The position numbers were made by a program, and so were the translations under genes. From contig RBNI01004349.1 of NCBI GenBank assembly GCA_003990745.1, positions 1 through 14,216 of the forward strand: a stretch of DNA of 14,216 bases, written 5' to 3'. The notes beneath the pieces are model-generated. The model was not told the origin of the DNA, did not search any database, and worked only from the letters and a program-made list of their open reading frames with translations. Below are positions 8,600-14,216 of the stretch, piece by piece. The stretch is from Jimgerdemannia flammicorona (lineage: Eukaryota; Mucoromycota; Endogonomycetes; Endogonales; Endogonaceae). The first letter of the stretch is position 1. Each line of letters starts with the position of its first letter.

Positions 8600-9646
8600 A
8601 GTCGATCTTTGACCTTGCCAGCAGTCACCCACCACGCGGACTTCAAGTCGCCGTCTCGAAGAGGTTGCATACTCAACATCATTGTGCCTGCGGGACAAGG
8701 ACTCCAAGTTCGAAGCCGAGATACTGAAACACCAACAGGCGTGACGACTTCAAGGGTGATGGATCAGGCGGCGCAGGTGGAGGTGCACGTGCGGCTCCTC
8801 GCCGTCGTCAAGGAAGAGGCGCCACAAGCGACCGTGACACAGGAATGCCAGAACTCGGTCGGAGTGCGTGTCACCCAGGTCAACGAGACAACCACAAAGT
8901 CCGTGGACCAGCTATGGGCGCTCACGTCTCTGGCCACGAAAGGCTCCCGAGGCCATCACGGCGGTAGGAGGTTGAAATCGGATAGGGCGAATGTACGTGC
9001 CTAGGATCGGGCAACTCTAGAGAATGCAATGGTTATCGTCGAAAGGCTGGCCAAGTTGGAGAACGATGTTGCGAGCGTGAAGACGAGGATCGAGGCACAG
9101 GCCAAGAAGGTGGGCGAGGCAGTTCACTGAGAGAGTCGAAGAGAGGGTGACATCGGCGTTTGGGAAGAGAGTGTTGGAGGTCGAGGAGGAGGTCGCGAAG
9201 AGGTTTGAAGAGGGGGGTCGTCAAGCGGGTCAAGTTGGGGAAAGAGGAAGATGGTCGACGAGAGGCACATGGAGTGGGAGAGGGAGAGGGGCGAAAGGAA
9301 AGTTCATGCTGAGGCCACCGCAATTGAAGGAGAGGTTGTTAAGGGAAGATTAAAGAGATCGCAAGGGCCACCGGCGAGATGCAGTTGTTGTTGGGGCCTA
9401 TGAGGAAGACCATGTCAAAGCCGAGCTTCGTAGAGAGGGCGCAGAGTGGCTCCGAAGCGTCTATGGCGCATTTGGCGTGAGTTACAGCTAATTATTCATT
9501 TCATCCATTCATTTCGACTTTGGATTACGAATTCATCCTGCTTCGCCCTTCTTCATTCTAGCGAACACACCAAATTCATCGACACTCTCACGACAGACAT
9601 GGACACTCTCAAGTCCATTCTCACGACCGATATGATCCCACTCTAA
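8600..9646 (+). pseudogene. Probable decayed coiled-coil protein gene (frameshifted)
   Basis: This GC- and CpG-rich stretch carries coding-like sequence that jumps frame. An open frame at 8609-9004 continues past a TAG as ENAMVIVERLAKLENDVASV and KTRIEAQAKKVGEAV to a TGA at 9128-9130. The next frame goes on at once with ERVEERVTSAFGKRVLEVEE. From about 9239 the first frame resumes with KRKMVDERHMEWERERGERK. Near 9402 another frame reads EEDHVKAELRREGAEWLR. An intron-like segment (GTGAGT at 9477, TTCTAG ending at 9561) precedes FIDTLTTDMDTLKSILTTDM and a stop at 9644-9646. The spacing of Leu/Val/Ile with many Glu/Arg/Lys suggests a long coiled coil. I recognise no family. Single-base assembly errors could also explain the frame jumps. 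Confidence 0.42.
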
Positions 9647-10168
9647 TCGCCTCCAGACCACCCTTGCCACCTATCGACGCCCTCAAGAACAGACATGTAT
9701 GCCATCAAGACCCGCATTACTTCCTATCTCCCCACCCCATGCCCGGTCCGAGCAACCCTGTCGGGTGCCAGAGCACCATCGCCGGAAACGCATTCTTGGG
9801 TACGTGTTTTAATTTTTGGTGGCGAGGCAGGGAAAGGAGAGGTGACTGTAGGTAAGTCGATGGTTTGGCAGTCCAGGAGTAATGTTCATAGAAGAAAGGA
9901 GTCATGGCTACGGGATAGGTGTTCTGATTTGTGTGGATGAACAAGCAGTGTGGAACGCTTCTCGCACCTTGATTTTCCTGCTGGCTCTAATTTCTCCGAC
10001 TCACTTTCTTTCCCGATCCCGTCACATTATAGGCAAGGAAATTACCACCAAGAAGGAGACTTTGTATCTTGCCGCACAAGGCCCTCAAGTCGTTCGCGAA
10101 CGATATCCCCATGTGAGGGTCGGGCAAGCAACAGAGGGCGTGTGTTCGTGGGGCCAGGGTTGAAACGT
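9647..10168 (+). other. GC-rich tail with possible exon remnants, no defined gene
   Basis: The sequence after the last coiled-coil stop stays CpG-rich. A coding-like stretch at about 9690-9795 (DMYAIKTRITSYLPTPCP) ends near a GTACGT at 9799, a possible donor. A possible acceptor (ACATTATAG) ends at 10032, followed by an open frame reading KEITTKKETLYLAAQGPQVV in one phase and KALKSFANDIPM plus stop in another. These may be the 3' exons of the decayed coiled-coil gene, but no single model joins them cleanly. Confidence 0.25.
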
Positions 10169-10170
10169 TA

Positions 10171-10515
10171 TTTTTTTTTTTTCGATGGGAGTTGAGAGGA
10201 GGGGAAATATTAACTATTCTAAAACATACACAGTGTTCTCATACCAGACCAGTAGCCCCAGCCCCTTGCTCTCTACCCTATATCCCACTTTAAATCTGTG
10301 AAATACAACCTCAGTGTCAACTATAGATAATTGACTCCTATTTTTTCCATAAATGATTTCCATCAGTTTATATTTGTGACTCTCTCTAGGGCCCCATTCA
10401 TATTATCAATCCAACAGTATATTCAATATCAGTTATTCTTATCTTATTACTTTCTCTTTTTCAATATTTTCAGAATCTTAGATATTATTACTCTTATTAT
10501 TCTTTACTAAGATCA
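10171..10515 (-). mobile_element. 5'-truncated second copy of the same LINE family (3' end and A-tail)
   Basis: The segment from about 10208 aligns by eye with the start of the window: ATTAACTAT, then CTCATACCA followed by AGTAGCCCC (window start: GATAGCCCC), further on CTCTTATCTTATC-like and TTACTCTT blocks, ending near 10515 (equivalent to about 335). A run of 12 T at 10171-10182 is the A-tail of this minus-strand copy, and marks an abrupt switch from CpG-rich to CpG-poor DNA. The similarity is moderate, roughly two thirds to three quarters by eye, so the copies are old or from different subfamilies. No target-site duplication was recognised. Confidence 0.68.
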
Positions 10516-11344
10516 GTAAGAAATTATTTACTAAAACTATAAAGATAAACTAGAGATGAGTTATCTTCAGAAGTTTCATAGAATAGATAATAAGAATATT
10601 AAAGAATTTCTAGAAAAATTAAAATAAGAATAGCTACTATGTAATGGTTCTAGTTTCTATATGAGGAAGCAACTATTCTGGAAGTTTTAAATAGCTCAAA
10701 GAGTTATTTAGAGTTCTAGAAGATCTTGTGGTTTCTGGGAGAAAATATTCTGAGTCTTTATTCATAAGAACAAAGGGGATATTTATATAAGATCTGAAGG
10801 AAGAATCTGGAAGAATCTAAGAAATCAAAGGAAATGCCAAGAGATAAGTTTTCAGCAAAGATGATAAATAAAGTTCTATAAGTTTCTATGAGGTTCTGGG
10901 ACTAACTAAATAAGTACTAGCTAAAGCTCAGTGTCAAGAAAGGATTACTAAGTATTCAGAAAGTACTAGAATATTATGGAATATTCAGGAAGAAAATAGA
11001 AGAAAAGAAGTAAGAGAAGTAAACTATGCTAAAATATTATATCTCTCTCTCCTTAAGAATCAATATCTATATTGAATTCTAAAGGTTACACAAAAAGGAC
11101 TAAATATACTTAACCAAAAATTTTCAAATTCTTGATGGTACATTGATAGAAACTGGCCATCCTCGTAAAGGGCAGAGGGCCTAGTATCAGACTAACTATC
11201 TGAGAGGAGTTTGAGTCTAGCCAGGTAGCTGCATTTTAGTATGCTTTGGTATGCTGAGTACTGCTGGTTCCAGGGTTCCAATGTAAACTTCTAATGCTTA
11301 AAACACTGGTTATTGCCATATATCATCAACTATTCATGGAAGTC
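10516..11344 (-). other. AT-rich, gene-free stretch; probable 3' flank/LTR of the gypsy element
   Basis: No open frame of note on either strand. The sequence is very AT-rich, rich in AGAA/GAAG/AAGT words on the plus strand, and almost free of CpG. Its position directly downstream of the chromodomain end of the minus-strand gypsy element is where the 3' untranslated region and 3' LTR should lie, and its length (about 0.8 kb) would suit that. The partner LTR is not in the window, so its ends cannot be set and TG...CA termini could not be confirmed. Confidence 0.35.
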
Positions 11345-14058
11345 AACACAGAGATTGAGCAATGCATTTTACCTCGAAGTCTTGAATGAGGTCTTCAGAG
11401 TTCTTGAGATTGGCAGCAGGTTCCCAGATAGTGTCATATTTGGGTTAACCCATCTACTTGACTAGATATTCTGTGTGACAGTATCAGACTTGCTTGTCTA
11501 AGATTTTCTTGACTTTGTACTTGATGTGGTCTTCAACTATGACTGGTGCTGATAGTGTTAGAATTTGGCCAGGGTATGGGGGTAACTGGTTCCAGGCCTT
11601 GAGCTGTGACACATGAAATACTGGGTGTATACACATGGTTTTCAGTAGGTTGAGATGATAAGACCAGATAGAGACTTGCTCAGTGATCTTGAATAGTCCA
11701 AGATACTTAGGTTAGAATTTGGCTGACTGGCAGTTGACTTGAGATTGAGCCTTGATGTTGTCAGCTTTGAGTAGAACTATATTGCCAATGTTATAAATAA
11801 CGTCACACTGTTTCTTGTCTGCATACTTAGCTTGATATTGCTGAGCCTTTTATAGGTTCATAGTGGTAATCTGGAGAAGGGAATCCATTTTGTCAATAAG
11901 GTTCTGAGCAGTGGGGACTTGTGTGTGACTGGATTGCTGGAATGAGACTAGGCTTGCAGGGGTCTCAGGATTTTGACCATGTAGTAGTTAAAAAGAGGAA
12001 AGACCAGTTGATAATTAGATGACATTATTGTAGACAAACTCGGTATAGATCAGATAGAGGTCCCAATCATCTTGCCCATAAGACACATAGTTTCTGAGCA
12101 TTTGTTTAAGTATTCTGTTCATTTGCTCAGTTTGTCTATCAGTTTGAGGGTAGAAGGCAGTGGATATAGTGATTTGAGTTCCAAGAGTCTTAAAGAGTGC
12201 TTGCTAGAAATAACTTGTGAACTTGGGGTCATGGTTACTGATGATTACTCAGGGAAGTCCAAATTGGTAGAAGATGGTCTTGAAGAAGATTCTTGCAATT
12301 TCAGAGGCAGTGATATTTGTTGTGGTTGGCTCGGTGATTGTGATCTTGGTGAGATGGTCTACAAATATAACAATGGCATCATAGCCTAATTTGGTTCATA
12401 GAAGTTGCATAATAAAGTTCATTGTGACTTGCTCAAACTTCTTGATTGGAATTGGCAATGGCTATAGAAGACCAGCAGGTGCTTGATTGCTTGACTTATT
12501 TCTTTGATAAAGATCATAGCTTTGAATATACTCCTTGATTTCCTTGAGTATATTGGGCTAGTAGTAGTCTCATTGAATATTCTTAATGGTCTTCTCAGTT
12601 CCAAGGTAACCAGCTAGTGGGGAGTCATGATATTCATGAAAGATCTTATATCACAGTTTAGGGTTGGTAGGAATATAGACTTTATCTTGATAGTATATGA
12701 GGTTGTTCTTGAGGGTGTACTTTTTCTTGAATTTCTTGGTATCCTTTTATAGAACCAGAGAGTCTTGTTCATATACCTTCTTGATCCAGTTGAGGAATTC
12801 AGGTGCCACAGTAACTTGTAAAATCATAGTAAGGTCAGGTCTTCTTGAGAGTACATCTGGTACAACTAGAGTTTTACCAGGCTTGTAGATGATGTTCGGG
12901 GTAAAGGTCTCAAGTAGCTGACTCCACTTGGCTTGTTGGTAGGAAAGAGTTGATTGAGTGTTAATGTACTGAAGGGATCTGTGATCTGTGATCACGTTGA
13001 ACTCAACTTCTTCTAGATAGTATCACTAGGTCTTGAGGATATATAATTGCTAGGAGTTTCTTTTCATGAGTGGCTAGCTTTTGTTCAGCAGGGGACAATT
13101 TTCTTGACTCGAAGGCAATAGGTCAGTGTTCTTGACCATCATCTTGAGAAATGACTGCACTGATGGCAAAGTTAGATGCATCAGTGGTAACTATGAACTT
13201 CAGATTCGGGTCCATATTTCTAAGGACAGGTGCATGGGTCAGGTGGTTTTGAGTTCTTGAAAAGCTTGTTGACAGAAGGTGTCCCAAATGTAGGAAACAT
13301 AGAGGTCAGAGTGGGGTTCCTTTTGCAGGAGGTTTGTCAATAATTCCACTATACTGGAGAAGTTTTTGACAAATTGATAGTAGTATTCAGCCAGACCAAA
13401 GAAGGACCTGAATTCAGTGAGGTTTGCTGGTATAGGCCACTGTTCAATGGCTTGTATTTTCCTTGAGTCGACTTGAATTTCTTTGGCTGATATAATGTAT
13501 CCAAGGTATTTGACTTGATCCTTGAAGAATTTACATTTCTTGAGCTTTGCATAGAGCTTGTTCTTGTGGAGAATCTTGAGGACTTGTTCAATATACTTGA
13601 GGTGTTCTACTTCAGTATGACTGAAGATCAGGATGTCATCAATATATATGAGTAAAAAGATATAGAGCTGATCCTTGAAGACAGTTTGCATGATATCTTG
13701 AAAGGTTGCTGGTACATTGGTGAGACCAAAGGCCATAACTAGGAATTTGTAAAGTCCAAAGGGTGTCATGAAGGCAGTCTTGGGTATGTCTTCTGGCTTG
13801 ATTTAAATTTGGTAATACCCAGAGGTGAGGTCAATCTTGGTGAAGTATTTTGTATTCTTGAGAGTATCAAAGATCTGGTCAATAAGTGGTAGCAGATTAT
13901 GGTTCTTGACTGTGATCTTGTTGAGTACTTGGTAGTTTATATACATTCACAAAGTATCATCTTTCTTTTTGATGAATAGGACTGGGGAGCCAAAGGGTAA
14001 CTTGCTTGGCTGAATGGCTCCTCACTCAATGAGTTTATTGAGTTTCTTCTTGACTGCT

Positions 14059-14062
<4 letters not shown>
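11345..14062 (-). pseudogene. Decayed Ty3/gypsy chromovirus polyprotein: RT, RNase H, integrase, chromodomain
   Basis: Minus strand, 5' to 3'. The RT starts at the right edge (QPSKLPFGSPVLFIKKKDD, KYFTKIDLTSGYYQI, PEDIPKTAF) and has an intact catalytic YIDD at 13646-13635, within a 531-nt open stretch (13769-13239). RNase H includes ITDHRSLQYI at about 12992-12963, followed by KPGKTLVVPDVLSRRPDL. Integrase core sequence (FVDHLTKI, FGLP, IISNHDPKF, STAFYPQTD, QTEQMNRIL) spans about 12390-12060; family members have SDRD/SDRG where this has SNHD. NIVLLKADN precedes a C-terminal chromodomain at about 11540-11372 (VEDHIKYKVKKILDK, TEYLVK, WEPAANLKN). Numerous stops occur, e.g. TGA for Arg in TLRM and TAG for Trp after EYLVK. 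Gag, protease and the RT N-terminus are lost beyond the T run at 14063. Chromodomains in this position target integration to marked chromatin in chromoviruses. Confidence 0.88.
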
Positions 14063-14108
<46 letters not shown>

Positions 14109-14197
14109 CGGACTCATGTCCCGCGGATTTTTATTGGAAGGGAACCTAGACTATATAGGCCAAAACCCTCCCCCACCACCCTCCTTGCTCTTTCCCC
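14063..14197. mobile_element. Poly(T)-led insertion interrupting the gypsy element
   Basis: The gypsy reading frame stops at a run of 43 T (14063-14105), which reads as an A-tail of a minus-strand retroposon. The next 92 bases are unlike the gypsy sequence and contain CpGs (ATACGG, CCCGCGG), so they look younger than the CpG-depleted elements. A word, TATAGGCCAAA, is shared with position 11-21 at the window start, where the LINE 3' end lies, hinting at a related 3' end. The element's body is beyond the window. An assembly join at the homopolymer is an alternative. Confidence 0.45.
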
Positions 14198-14216
14198 TTT
14201 TTTTTTTTTTTTTTTT
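14198..14216. repeat. Poly(T) run at the window end
   Basis: Nineteen T close the window directly after a C-rich stretch. It is the second T run within 155 bases, and may be another A-tail, a low-complexity tract, or a point where the assembly stopped. Confidence 0.6.

Noticed and set aside
9033..9323. Minus-strand open frame of about 96 codons, Pro/Ser/Arg-rich
   Set aside because: It is antisense to the Glu/Lys/Arg-rich coiled-coil stretch, which explains its composition.
12072..12389. Plus-strand open frame of about 105 codons
   Set aside because: It lies opposite the integrase core of the gypsy element, whose motifs are clear on minus.
1..14216. tRNA or rRNA genes
   Set aside because: No A/B-box pair with a cloverleaf and no conserved rRNA word was recognised on either strand by eye.

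Overview
The window reads as nuclear DNA of a filamentous, probably early-diverging fungus. The evidence is short introns of about 75-160 nt with GTATGT/GTGAGT-type donors, a TKL-like kinase whose N-lobe (WIPY...F...LAEGGFAKVY) and HxDLHxGN loop resemble the large kinase expansions known from Mucoromycota such as Glomeromycotina, ribonuclease-inhibitor-type LRRs, and a surround of fungal-type retroelements. The phylum is an inference; no marker gene settles it.

Layout. 1-3170: a decayed non-LTR retrotransposon (LINE) on the minus strand, cut off in its endonuclease domain. About 3300-3650: a plus-strand scrap of a MULE (Mutator-like) transposase. 3690-4646: no recognisable gene. 4647-8330: one minus-strand gene, reconstructed here as 15 exons encoding an N-terminal protein kinase followed by a tandem LRR domain (759 codons plus stop). 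8480-10168: GC-rich, CpG-rich plus-strand sequence that looks like a frameshifted coiled-coil gene. 10171-10515: the 3' end of a second copy of the same LINE family, with its A-tail. 10515-11345: AT-rich sequence, probably the 3' region/LTR of the next element. 11345-14062: a decayed Ty3/gypsy chromovirus on the minus strand (RT, RNase H, integrase, chromodomain). 14063-14216: a 43-nt T run, a short CpG-containing stretch and another T run that ends the window.

The centrepiece is the kinase-LRR gene. From 4715 to 6384 it is a tandem array of near-identical 188-bp units, each an 84-nt exon (one 28-residue LRR) plus a 104-nt intron. Every LRR exon in the model starts and ends in phase 1, so units can be gained, lost or skipped without frame damage. 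Much of the unit-to-unit difference falls at the end of the LxL strand, and one variable codon is split by the intron, so it is assembled from the last base of one exon and the first two of the next. This has the form of a rapidly evolving, modular recognition domain attached to a signalling kinase; a recognition role is an inference.

The flanking elements are almost devoid of CpG (two seen by eye in the first 3.17 kb), with premature stops where Arg or Trp is expected, while the genic block is CpG-rich. This suggests cytosine methylation/deamination or a RIP-like process acting on repeats but not on the gene array.
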